In this document: piece after piece, positions 1 through 6,158 of the stretch
Numbering within the stretch: the stretch's first letter is position 1
How the letters are laid out: each line of letters opens with the position of its first letter
Origin: Polynucleobacter sp.
GTDB lineage: Bacteria; Pseudomonadota; Gammaproteobacteria; Burkholderiales; Burkholderiaceae
Length of the DNA stretch: 9,548 nt
NCBI GenBank assembly: GCA_023257325.1
Contig: JALRCP010000085.1
Location: forward strand, 1 to 9,548
Direction of reading: 5' to 3'
Made by a program: the position numbers and the translations under genes
Notes under the pieces: model-generated
Seen by the model: the letters and a program-made list of their open reading frames with translations, nothing else
Databases searched by the model: none
What the model was told of the DNA's origin: nothing

Positions 1-300
1 ATGCAAGAAATTCCTGGCAGTGAATTTGAAATGAAAGCGGATTTAGTATTTTTGGCCATGGGATTTGTCTCACCAGTGCAGCAAGTATTGGATGCATTTG
101 GTGTTGAAAAAGATGCTCGTGGTAATGCCAAGGCCAGCACTGAGGGTGATAAAGCGTATTACACCAATGTGCCAAAAATCTTTGCTGCCGGTGACATGCG
201 TCGCGGTCAGTCTTTGGTGGTTTGGGCCATCCGTGAAGGTCGCCAGTGTGCTCGTGCTGTGGATGAGTTTTTGATGGGTAGCAGTGTCTTACCCCGTTAA
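1..300 (+). CDS. gltD: Glutamate synthase (NADPH) small subunit, C-terminal part only
   Basis: This is the last 99 codons of GltD, the FAD/NAD(P)H-binding small subunit of glutamate synthase. GltD passes electrons from NADPH to the large GltB subunit for making glutamate from glutamine and 2-oxoglutarate. Visible are the [10 protein letters not shown] strand (residues 13-22) and the second dinucleotide-fold signature [16 protein letters not shown] (62-77), followed by the closing helix [14 protein letters not shown]. The family is normally about 480-490 residues, so the 5' part lies upstream of the window. The ATG at position 1 is an internal methionine that happens to fall at the window edge, not the start. 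The stop is TAA at 298-300. gltB would be expected just upstream. No odd feature is visible in this part. Confidence 0.93.
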   Translation: MQEIPGSEFEMKADLVFLAMGFVSPVQQVLDAFGVEKDARGNAKASTEGDKAYYTNVPKIFAAGDMRRGQSLVVWAIREGRQCARAVDEFLMGSSVLPR

Positions 301-301
301 T

Positions 302-329
302 TTCACAAGACCAGTGAGCTATTGATACA
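302..329 (+). promoter_or_regulatory. Weak candidate sigma70-type promoter upstream of mlaF
   Basis: TTCACA at 302-307 matches the -35 consensus at five of six bases. GATACA at 324-329 lies 16 bases later but matches the -10 consensus at only three of six. Transcription would begin near 336, inside the left arm of the hairpin described at 329-366, so such a transcript could not form that hairpin fully. The poor -10 makes this a suggestion only; mlaF could instead be transcribed by read-through from gltD. Confidence 0.18.
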
Positions 330-366
330 CTGCCATCATGATTTCAAAAAAAACCATGGTGGCAGT
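329..366 (+). promoter_or_regulatory. Hairpin covering the probable mlaF ribosome binding site
   Basis: An inverted repeat pairs 329-340 (ACTGCCATCATG) with 355-366 (CATGGTGGCAGT). This gives 12 consecutive pairs, one of them G-U, around a 14-base A-rich loop (341-354). The right arm contains GGTGG (358-362), the only Shine-Dalgarno-like sequence at a workable distance from the mlaF ATG at 373, so the folded form would hide it. There is no run of T after the stem (it continues TCTGTAAATG), so it is not a canonical factor-independent terminator for gltD. It may modulate mlaF translation or protect the 3' end of the gltD message; that role is inference, the base pairing is direct. Confidence 0.5.
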
Positions 367-376
367 CTGTAAATGA
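338..376 (+). other. Possible 12-codon upstream reading frame overlapping the mlaF start
   Basis: ATG at 338 opens a frame encoding MISKKTMVAVCK. It stops at TGA 374-376, overlapping the mlaF ATG (373-375) in the ATGA arrangement used for translational coupling elsewhere in this window. A second in-frame ATG is at 356. No clear Shine-Dalgarno sequence precedes either, and the first ATG lies in the left arm of the hairpin. The frame may be chance; it is recorded because translating it would open the hairpin and place a terminating ribosome on the mlaF start. Confidence 0.15.
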
Positions 377-1188
377 CGAATCCAACTGAATCAATCGTTT
401 CGTTAAAAGGCGTTGACTTTGCTTATGCGCCTGGCGAGAGAACCATTCTTGCGGGTCTCAATATGGAATTCCCACGCGGCAAGGTGATTGCTGTCATGGG
501 AGGTTCAGGTTGCGGTAAAACCACGGTTCTTCGTCTCATTGGTGGTCAAGTGACTGCGCAAAAAGGTGAAGTCTTATTTGAAGGCCAAAATGTGGGTTTG
601 ATGGATACCCAAGCATTGATGGCCGCAAGACGTCGCATGGGCATGCTGTTTCAGTTCGGTGCCTTATTCACCGACATGAGTGTTTTTGAAAACGTCGCCT
701 TTCCGTTAAGAGAACACACCAAGCTGAGTGAACAAACTTTGCGTGATTTGGTGTTGATGAAGCTGAATGCGGTGGGTTTGCGTGGCGCCAGAGATTTAAT
801 GCCATCTCAAATATCAGGCGGTATGGCAAGGCGTGTCGCTTTGGCCAGAGCAATTGCTTTGGATCCTCCGCTCATCATGTACGACGAGCCATTTGCTGGA
901 CTTGACCCCATCTCTTTAGGAATCACAGCTCGTCTCATTAAAAATATGAATCAAGCCTTGGGTGCCACCAGCATTTTGGTGACACACGACATTCCAGAAA
1001 CCTTTGAGATTGCTGATTATGTTTATTTCATTGCCAACGGCAGAATTGCTGCCGAAGGTACGCCGGATGATTTAAGGCGATCAACAGATCCATTTGTACA
1101 GCAATTTGTTTCAGCCAACCCGGATGGTCCAGTGCCTTTCCATTACCCAGGTCAATCTCTGGCGGAAGATTTTGGAGCCTCTGTATGA
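373..1188 (+). CDS. mlaF: Phospholipid transport ATP-binding protein MlaF
   Basis: MlaF is the cytoplasmic ATPase of the MlaFEDB inner-membrane complex, which powers phospholipid movement between the inner membrane and the periplasmic carrier MlaC and so maintains outer-membrane lipid asymmetry. The 271-residue protein has a complete ABC ATPase set: Walker A GGSGCGKTT (43-51), Q-loop Q94 within FQFGALF, signature ISGGM (147-151) followed by ARR, Walker B LIMYDEP (167-173) and H-loop H205. The FQFGALFTDMSVFENVAFPL stretch (93-112) is typical of the Mla/Ttg2A branch rather than of generic importers. The ATG at 373 gives the normal N-terminus, with only a weak GGTGG ribosome site 10 bases upstream that lies in a hairpin. 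The gene ends in a 4-base ATGA overlap with mlaE, which supports coupled synthesis. Confidence 0.96.
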   Translation: MTNPTESIVSLKGVDFAYAPGERTILAGLNMEFPRGKVIAVMGGSGCGKTTVLRLIGGQVTAQKGEVLFEGQNVGLMDTQALMAARRRMGMLFQFGALFTDMSVFENVAFPLREHTKLSEQTLRDLVLMKLNAVGLRGARDLMPSQISGGMARRVALARAIALDPPLIMYDEPFAGLDPISLGITARLIKNMNQALGATSILVTHDIPETFEIADYVYFIANGRIAAEGTPDDLRRSTDPFVQQFVSANPDGPVPFHYPGQSLAEDFGASV

Positions 1189-1973
1189 ACATCGTTTTAA
1201 ATACATTGGCCAATTTAGGTGGATTTGTTCGTGAAAATCTTGCGGGGCTTGGTTTTGCCACACGCATGTTCTTAACGATCATGAAGCGGTCTACATTTTT
1301 ACTCAAGCGTCCGCGTTTGGTCACAGATCAAGTTCATTTTGTGGGTAATTATTCTTTTGTCATCATTGCTGTCTCAGGTTTATTCGTAGGTTTTGTATTG
1401 GGTTTGCAGGGTTATTACACGCTCAATCGTTATGGCTCTGAGCAAGCGTTGGGTTTGTTAGTGGCTTTATCACTTGTGCGCGAGTTGGGCCCAGTCGTGA
1501 CCGCTTTGTTATTTGCTGGCCGTGCTGGCACATCCTTGACCGCAGAAATTGGTTTGATGAAAGCGGGTGAGCAATTAAGTGCTATGGAAATGATGGCGGT
1601 TGATCCATTGACACGCGTGGTAGCGCCCCGTCTGTGGGCGGGCATCATTGCGATGCCTATTTTGGCAGCCATTTTTAGCGCAGTGGGCATCATGGGTGGC
1701 TATTTAGTGGGAGTGCCCTTGATTGGTGTTGATGACGGGGCTTTTTGGGCCCAGATGCAAGCAGGTGTGGATGTCATGAAAGACATTGGCAATGGCGTCA
1801 TTAAAAGTATGGTGTTTGGGGTTGCTGTGACTTTCATTGCCTTGTATCAAGGTCATGAAGCCAAGCCAACTCCTGAGGGTGTTGCTAGGGCAACGACTCG
1901 AACTGTGGTGATTGCTTCATTAGCAGTATTGGCGCTCGATTTCCTTTTAACTGCAGTGATGTTCTCAAGCTGA
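1185..1973 (+). CDS. mlaE: Phospholipid transport permease MlaE
   Basis: MlaE is the integral inner-membrane permease that dimerises and pairs with MlaF, with the MlaD hexamer sitting on its periplasmic face. The protein is 262 residues, the usual family length. It carries the MlaE hallmark around SLVRELGPVVTALLFAGRAG (96-115), then SLTAEIGLMKAGEQLSAMEM (117-136) and the AVDP turn (138-141). Several hydrophobic segments are evident, at about 55-78, 88-112, 148-180, 205-222 and 240-260. An amphipathic N-terminal region (1-50) precedes the core, as expected. GGAG at 1174-1177, seven bases before the ATG and inside mlaF, is a good ribosome site and fixes the start. The stop is TGA followed at once by an in-frame TAA. 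Confidence 0.96.
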   Translation: MNIVLNTLANLGGFVRENLAGLGFATRMFLTIMKRSTFLLKRPRLVTDQVHFVGNYSFVIIAVSGLFVGFVLGLQGYYTLNRYGSEQALGLLVALSLVRELGPVVTALLFAGRAGTSLTAEIGLMKAGEQLSAMEMMAVDPLTRVVAPRLWAGIIAMPILAAIFSAVGIMGGYLVGVPLIGVDDGAFWAQMQAGVDVMKDIGNGVIKSMVFGVAVTFIALYQGHEAKPTPEGVARATTRTVVIASLAVLALDFLLTAVMFSS

Positions 1974-2000
1974 TAAAGTCTTATAAAACTTGTAAATAAT

Positions 2001-2477
2001 ATGAAAAAACAATCATTAGATATCTGGGTTGGTTTATTTGTTGCCTTGGGCCTTTTGGCGTTGCTGTTTTTGGCATTGAAGGCAGGCAATATGAGTGCCT
2101 TTACATTTGAGCCAACCTATCAAGTGAGTGCCAAATTTGACAATATTGGTGGACTCAAGCCGCGCGCGCCAGTCAAGAGTGCTGGAGTGGTGGTGGGTCG
2201 TGTGGCTGAGATTCGATTTGATGATCAAAGTTATCAAGCCACCGTCATCATGAACCTAGAGACTCGTTATAAGTTTCCGAAAGACAGTTCGGCCAAAATT
2301 TTGACTTCAGGTTTATTGGGTGAGCAGTACATTGGTCTTGAAGCGGGTGGTGATGAAGCCATGATTGCGGGGGGTAGCAAACTCACGCAAACTCAGTCTG
2401 CGATTGTTTTAGAAAATCTAATTGGCCAATTCTTGTACAACAAGGCTTCTGATGGTGCCCCATCTGAGAAAAAGTAG
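2001..2477 (+). CDS. mlaD: Inner-membrane MCE-domain lipid transport protein MlaD
   Basis: MlaD anchors in the inner membrane, forms a hexameric ring on MlaE and hands phospholipid to or from MlaC. This 158-residue protein has one N-terminal transmembrane helix (about 8-27), then a single MCE domain (about 39-116). Visible motifs are FDNIGGLKPRAPVKSAGVVV (46-65), followed by GRVAEI, and the LLGEQYIGLEAGG strand pair (105-117). A C-terminal hydrophobic helix follows (SAIVLENLIGQFLYNKA, 133-149), matching the helix that lines the pore of the MlaD ring in known structures. No Shine-Dalgarno sequence is seen before the ATG; the upstream 27 bases are A/T-rich, and the gap from mlaE is short. Length is slightly below the E. 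coli protein, with a short polar tail. Confidence 0.95.
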   Translation: MKKQSLDIWVGLFVALGLLALLFLALKAGNMSAFTFEPTYQVSAKFDNIGGLKPRAPVKSAGVVVGRVAEIRFDDQSYQATVIMNLETRYKFPKDSSAKILTSGLLGEQYIGLEAGGDEAMIAGGSKLTQTQSAIVLENLIGQFLYNKASDGAPSEKK

Positions 2478-2565
2478 CATTGAAGAAAAAACAAATTCAA
2501 TAAAAAATAGATATAAGATACCAATTAGAATTCAAACAAAATAAGAAAGATAAGAAACCCCACAT

Positions 2566-3300
2566 ATGTTGAATTTCTTAAAGCAAACCGTCCTGAAAAA
2601 AATCATGATGCTCAGCATTATTTTGATGACGGGTTGTGCCACGACGGCTCAAAATGAGCGGGTTGCCAAGATTGATCCATTTGAGCCCATGAATCGTGCG
2701 GTCTTTACTTTCAATGAAAAAGCCGATGACTATGTCATCAAGCCTTTGGCTGAAGCATATAAATTTGTTTTGCCTGAGTTTGTGAGAACAGGCGTGACAA
2801 ACTTTTTTAGCAACATCAACGATGTGTTGATTGCGGCTAATAATTTGTTACAAGGTAAGCCTACAGATGCAGCGAGTGACATTGGCCGTTTCTTGATTAA
2901 CTCCACCATTGGTGTTTTAGGTTTATTTGATGTCGCCACCGACATGGGCTTAGATAAAAATCGAGAAGATTTTGGTCAAACTTTGGGTGTTTGGGGTATC
3001 TCAGATGGACCTTATGTGGTTTTGCCATTCTTCGGTGCGAGCAACATTCGAGACACGGTGGGTTTGGTGGTCGATATTGAAACTGATTTCATGATCAACA
3101 CCAATAAGCTCAATAGCGATGAAAAAATTGCGGTCAATGCACTTAGAGTCATTAACCGTCGTGCTGACTTATTAGACGCTGGCCAGTTATTAGAAGACGC
3201 GGCTTTTGATAAATATAGCTTTGTCAGAGATGGTTATTTACAACGTCGCCGCAGTCAAATTTATGACGGCAATCCCCCTCCTTTGAAAGAGGAAGATTAA
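2566..3300 (+). CDS. mlaA: Outer-membrane lipoprotein MlaA (VacJ)
   Basis: MlaA is the outer-membrane component of the Mla pathway. It takes mislocalised phospholipid from the outer leaflet and passes it to MlaC. The 244-residue protein starts with a lipoprotein signal: KK at 11-12, hydrophobic 13-21, then LMTGC with the lipidated cysteine at 24. The -3 residue is methionine rather than the usual leucine, a tolerated variation. Family motifs follow in order: DPFEPMNR (37-44), RFLINSTIGVLGLFDVA (108-124), DFGQTLGVWG (135-144), GPYVVLPFFG (148-157), SNIRD (159-163) and YSFVRDGYLQRR (217-228). E. coli keeps mlaA away from the other mla genes; here it sits between mlaD and mlaC, as in betaproteobacterial mla operons. 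The 88-base A-rich gap before it lacks a clear ribosome site. Confidence 0.95.
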   Translation: MLNFLKQTVLKKIMMLSIILMTGCATTAQNERVAKIDPFEPMNRAVFTFNEKADDYVIKPLAEAYKFVLPEFVRTGVTNFFSNINDVLIAANNLLQGKPTDAASDIGRFLINSTIGVLGLFDVATDMGLDKNREDFGQTLGVWGISDGPYVVLPFFGASNIRDTVGLVVDIETDFMINTNKLNSDEKIAVNALRVINRRADLLDAGQLLEDAAFDKYSFVRDGYLQRRRSQIYDGNPPPLKEED

Positions 3301-3378
3301 GTCTCTGAAATCAGCTCTCTTTATCTATACAATTTAGATATATTGATTTATTTCACTGACAAAGCGACCCTATTCATC

Positions 3379-4026
3379 ATGCGTTCTACTTTTAAGAAGT
3401 TTTTAATCGCCTTTTCAATCTTCCTTGCTTATTTTGCGCAAGTAAGCATCGGCCATGCTCAGGCTTCGGGTGCGGTGGGTAATACTCCCGATGGCTTGGT
3501 GAAGTATGTGGTCGAAGATGTGATGAACACCATCAAATCAGACAAAGCCATACAGAGTGGTGATTTAAGAAAAATCAACGCTTTGGTGGATCAAAAAATC
3601 TTACCTTACAGTGATTTTCAAAAAACCACTCGTTTGTCGATGGGCAGAAATTGGTCAAAGGCTACACCCCAACAGCAAGCCTTGATCACGCAAGAATTCA
3701 AAACATTATTAATTCGCATCTATGGTGGCGCTTTGGCGCAAGTCAAAGATCAAAAAGTTCAGTACAAGCCATTTCGTGGCTCTGCTGATGACACAGATGT
3801 GGTCGTGAGAACTTTGGTGGTCGGTAAGGGTGAGCCCATTCAGTTGGATTACCGCTTAGAAAAAACTGCCGCCGGCTGGAAAGTCTATGACATCAATATT
3901 TTGGGCGCTTGGCTGGTGGAGTCCTACCGTAACCAATTCAACGATCAAATTAGCAAGGGCGGCGTTGAGGGTTTGATTCAGTTTTTGCAACAAAGAAACA
4001 ACTCCTTAGCAAACGCCAAGTCATAA
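3379..4026 (+). CDS. mlaC: Periplasmic phospholipid carrier MlaC
   Basis: MlaC is the soluble periplasmic shuttle of the Mla pathway, carrying phospholipid between the MlaA and MlaFEDB complexes. The frame is open from a TTG at 3343, but the ATG at 3379 is preferred because it directly begins a standard signal peptide: RSTFKKF, then a hydrophobic core (about 8-24), then GHAQA with likely cleavage after A29. That gives 215 residues, the normal family length, while the TTG would put twelve polar residues ahead of the signal. Family features are LPYSDFQKTTRLSMGRNW (75-92), the GEPIQLDYRL strand (151-160) and WKVYDINILGAWLVESYRN (167-185) of the Ttg2D/MlaC lipid-binding fold. No strong ribosome site precedes either start. 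mlaB follows after four bases. Confidence 0.93.
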   Translation: MRSTFKKFLIAFSIFLAYFAQVSIGHAQASGAVGNTPDGLVKYVVEDVMNTIKSDKAIQSGDLRKINALVDQKILPYSDFQKTTRLSMGRNWSKATPQQQALITQEFKTLLIRIYGGALAQVKDQKVQYKPFRGSADDTDVVVRTLVVGKGEPIQLDYRLEKTAAGWKVYDINILGAWLVESYRNQFNDQISKGGVEGLIQFLQQRNNSLANAKS

Positions 4027-4030
4027 CTTC

Positions 4031-4315
4031 ATGATGATGACTCAAGACTTTCAGTTGCCTGCTGAAATCAACCACGGTAATGTTGAGCAAGTGCTCCATG
4101 ATGGACTTGTGGCAATGAAGAGGCTCAGTTCTGGTCAAATGATGGCAATTGATTGTCAGCATCTCAAGCAATTTGATTCCAGTGCGCTGAGCATGATTCT
4201 TTCCTTGCAACGTCAAGCACAGGCTCAGTCCATCAACATTCAATTAAATGCCATTCCTGAAAAGTTAGCCAGCTTGGCCAAGGTCTATGGTTTAGCCGAC
4301 ATTGTGCTGGTATGA
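4031..4315 (+). CDS. mlaB: STAS-domain protein MlaB
   Basis: MlaB is a small cytoplasmic STAS-domain subunit that binds MlaF and is needed for assembly and activity of the MlaFEDB complex. The 94-residue product has the anti-sigma-antagonist-like fold: an early strand (residues 5-12), a helix around 17-31, strand QMMAIDCQHL (36-45), then the conserved loop FDSSALSMI (48-56) at the start of a helix. In E. coli MlaB the matching loop is V-D-T-A-G, with its threonine corresponding to S50 here. Sequence identity is low, as usual for this subunit, so position after mlaC is much of the evidence. Three consecutive ATGs (4031, 4034, 4037) leave the exact start open. The gene ends in a 4-base ATGA overlap with the next ATPase gene. 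Confidence 0.85.
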   Translation: MMMTQDFQLPAEINHGNVEQVLHDGLVAMKRLSSGQMMAIDCQHLKQFDSSALSMILSLQRQAQAQSINIQLNAIPEKLASLAKVYGLADIVLV

Positions 4316-5055
4316 GTGCCATTGAATTTAAGCATCTCAGTAAAAACTACGGTTCTTTATTAGCTCTTGATGACATCAATTTGGTGATTGAAGAGGGCGA
4401 GTTTTTTGGTTTGCTTGGCCCCAATGGAGCTGGCAAGACTACCTTGATTTCTATTTTGGCGGGTTTATGTCGACCCACAACAGGTTCTGCCACAGTGATG
4501 GGGCATGATGTTCAAGCAGACTTTCGTCAAGCCAGACGATTATTGGGCATCGTGCCCCAAGAGCTTGTGTTTGACCCCTTTTTCAATGTGCGAGAAACCT
4601 TGGAATTTCAATCGGGTTATTTTGGAATAAAAAATAATGGGGATTGGATTGACGAGGTCATGCATCACTTGGGTTTAACCGATAAAGCTCAAAAAAATAT
4701 GCGATCTTTATCAGGTGGTATGAAGCGCCGTGTCTTGGTAGCCCAGGCTTTGGTGCATCGCCCACCAGTGATTGTGTTGGATGAGCCGACTGCTGGCGTG
4801 GATGTAGAACTGCGCCAATCTTTATGGAAATTCATTAGTCGCTTAAATCAAGAAGGCCACACCATTGTCTTGACCACTCACTACTTGGAAGAAGCTGAGC
4901 AGTTATGTCACAGAATTGCCATGCTCAAAAAAGGTCAGATTGTGGCTTTAGATAGCACGGCCAATTTATTGGCAAGAGTAAAAAATTCAGATAGTAAAGA
5001 GGGTGACTTAGAGGACGTTTTCATGCAGATCATGCAAGAGGAGTCATCGTCTTGA
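4312..5055 (+). CDS. ABC-2 type transporter ATP-binding protein, substrate unknown
   Basis: This is the cytoplasmic ATPase of a two-gene ABC-2 type transporter, the group that includes YadG, NodI and drug- or polysaccharide-export ATPases. The 247-residue protein has all active-site elements: Walker A GPNGAGKTT (36-44), Q-loop Q83 in VPQELVFDP, signature LSGGM (133-137) then KRR, Walker B VIVLDEP (153-159), D-loop SAGVD-like AGVD (161-164) and H-loop H190 in TTHYLEEAEQLCHR. The C-terminal EGDLEDVFMQIM (230-241) is the short tail typical of this export group. It is shorter than E. coli YadG (about 308 residues). Its ATG overlaps the mlaB stop and its stop overlaps the permease start, so it is made together with both. 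The substrate cannot be read from sequence; proximity to mla genes hints at an envelope role. Confidence 0.92.
   Translation: MSAIEFKHLSKNYGSLLALDDINLVIEEGEFFGLLGPNGAGKTTLISILAGLCRPTTGSATVMGHDVQADFRQARRLLGIVPQELVFDPFFNVRETLEFQSGYFGIKNNGDWIDEVMHHLGLTDKAQKNMRSLSGGMKRRVLVAQALVHRPPVIVLDEPTAGVDVELRQSLWKFISRLNQEGHTIVLTTHYLEEAEQLCHRIAMLKKGQIVALDSTANLLARVKNSDSKEGDLEDVFMQIMQEESSS
5036..5043 (+). promoter_or_regulatory. Ribosome binding site deciding the TTG start of the ABC-2 permease
   Basis: AAGAGGAG lies inside the end of the ATPase gene with eight bases to the TTG at 5052. The next in-frame ATG (5064) would be 20 bases away, too far for this site. It is therefore the main argument for TTG as the true permease start. 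Confidence 0.7.
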
Positions 5056-5858
5056 AAGATCTGATGAATACCCACAAAGTTACTATGCCTAGCTTTGAGA
5101 CTACCAGTGGTTTTACGGCCCTTTTTTATAAAGAAGTGAAACGCTTTTGGCGAGTCAGCTTTCAAACAGTGGCTGCACCTGTATTAACAGCCATTTTGTA
5201 TTTGATGATCTTTGGCCATGTGTTAGAAGATCACGTCAAAGTCTACGATTCGATTTCTTATACGGCATTTTTAATACCAGGATTGGTGATGATGAGCTTG
5301 TTGCAAAACTCATTTGCGAACACATCGTCATCTTTAATTCAATCAAAAATCACGGGCAATTTGATTTTTGTCTTATTGGCCCCTTTATCGCATTTAGAAT
5401 TTTTTTCTGCTTACGTCTTAGCCGCGATGGTTCGAGGTATTGTGGTTGGCCTGGGGGTATTTTTAGCAACGTGTTGGTTTACCGACATTGCTTTTAACAA
5501 CTGGCTTTGGGTGCTCGTGTTTGGTTTACTCAGTGCAGGTCTTTTAGGTGCTCTTGGATTAATTGCTGGTATTTGGGCCGAAAAATTTGACCAGTTGGCG
5601 GCATTTCAGAATTTCTTCATCATGCCTGCCACCATGCTGTCAGGTGTGTTTTATTCGATTCATAGTCTACCGAGTATTTGGCAGACGATTTCTCATTTCA
5701 ACCCATTCTTTTACATGATTGATGGATTTCGTTACGGATTCTTTGGGGCTTCAGATGTTTCGCCGTGGTTTAGTTTGTCGGTGGTAGGGGCATTCTTTTT
5801 GGTGGTGGCCTTATTGGCATTAAGATTGTTGGCCACAGGCTATAAACTACGGCATTAA
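5052..5858 (+). CDS. ABC-2 type transporter permease, substrate unknown
   Basis: This is the inner-membrane partner of the preceding ATPase, in the ABC-2/TagG-NodJ-YadH permease family. At 268 residues it has about six hydrophobic segments (roughly 37-56, 68-88, 117-140, 151-174, 186-203, 238-262). It also has the family signature around AEKFDQLAAFQNFFIMPATM (176-195) followed by LSGVFYSIHSLP (196-207), and the HFNPFFYMIDGFRYGFFG stretch (215-232). The start is taken as TTG because it overlaps the ATPase stop (TTGA) and has a strong AAGAGGAG site eight bases upstream; ATGs at 5064 and 5085 are alternatives. The 30 or so residues before the first helix are cytoplasmic. Members export lipids, glycans or drugs; which applies here is unknown. 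An in-frame stop ends it 37 bases before the BolA gene. Confidence 0.92.
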   Translation: MKDLMNTHKVTMPSFETTSGFTALFYKEVKRFWRVSFQTVAAPVLTAILYLMIFGHVLEDHVKVYDSISYTAFLIPGLVMMSLLQNSFANTSSSLIQSKITGNLIFVLLAPLSHLEFFSAYVLAAMVRGIVVGLGVFLATCWFTDIAFNNWLWVLVFGLLSAGLLGALGLIAGIWAEKFDQLAAFQNFFIMPATMLSGVFYSIHSLPSIWQTISHFNPFFYMIDGFRYGFFGASDVSPWFSLSVVGAFFLVVALLALRLLATGYKLRH

Positions 5859-5895
5859 CTCAAACAAAGTACCGCATCTTCTAAAGATACAACCC

Positions 5896-6141
5896 ATGTT
5901 ACCAACACCAGAACAAGTCAAAGCGTATATTGCCCAAGGCATTGTTTGCACGCATTTAGAAGTTGAAGGCGATGGGCAACATTTTTTTGCCACGATTGTC
6001 AGTGATGAATTTGAAGGTTTAAGACTCGTGCAGCGTCATCAAAAAGTCTATGCTGCATTAGGGGAACGCATGAAAGCTGAGATTCATGCTTTGTCATTTA
6101 AGACATGGACGCCTGCTGAGTTTTCAGCTCAGCAAGCATAA
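5896..6141 (+). CDS. ibaG: BolA-family protein, IbaG-like
   Basis: This 81-residue protein is a small single-domain BolA-family member. Such proteins bind monothiol glutaredoxins and iron-sulfur clusters, and IbaG in E. coli is linked to acid stress. Seen here are VEGDGQHFFATIVS (23-36), the RHQKVYAALGERM block (47-59) and EIHALSFKTWTP (62-73), which carries the conserved histidine H64 and the closing loop; H20 and C18 lie just before the first strand. Length and motifs match the IbaG (YrbA) branch. Placement directly upstream of murA is the same as in E. coli, where ibaG lies between mlaB and murA, which is why this symbol is used rather than bolA. The ribosome site before the ATG is weak. 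The exact cluster-binding residues are not established from this sequence. Confidence 0.9.
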   Translation: MLPTPEQVKAYIAQGIVCTHLEVEGDGQHFFATIVSDEFEGLRLVQRHQKVYAALGERMKAEIHALSFKTWTPAEFSAQQA

Positions 6142-6142
6142 A

Positions 6143-6148
6143 AAGGAA
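6143..6148 (+). promoter_or_regulatory. Ribosome binding site supporting the GTG start of murA
   Basis: AAGGAA begins two bases after the upstream stop and leaves ten bases before the GTG at 6159; a second AGGA sits at 6151-6154. There is no nearby ATG, and the protein begins with the standard MurA N-terminus at this GTG, so site and start agree. Confidence 0.6.
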
Positions 6149-6158
6149 ATAGGATTTA

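Noticed and set aside
1028..1324. 98-codon minus-strand frame across the mlaF/mlaE junction
   Set aside because: It is antisense to two certain genes, contains no recognisable motif and no ribosome site; it is a shadow of their codon pattern.
2479..2501. Inverted repeat ATTGAA/TTCAAT after mlaD as a terminator
   Set aside because: Only six AT-rich pairs with an 11-base loop and no T-run after it; too weak to call.
3343..3378. TTG at 3343 as start of mlaC (12 extra residues)
   Set aside because: ATG 3379 begins a textbook signal peptide with basic residues then a hydrophobic core; the extension would put polar residues ahead of it and has no ribosome site.
5147..5497. 116-codon + strand frame inside the ABC-2 permease
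   Set aside because: Lies wholly within the permease in another frame, has cysteine- and isoleucine-rich nonsense composition and no start signal.
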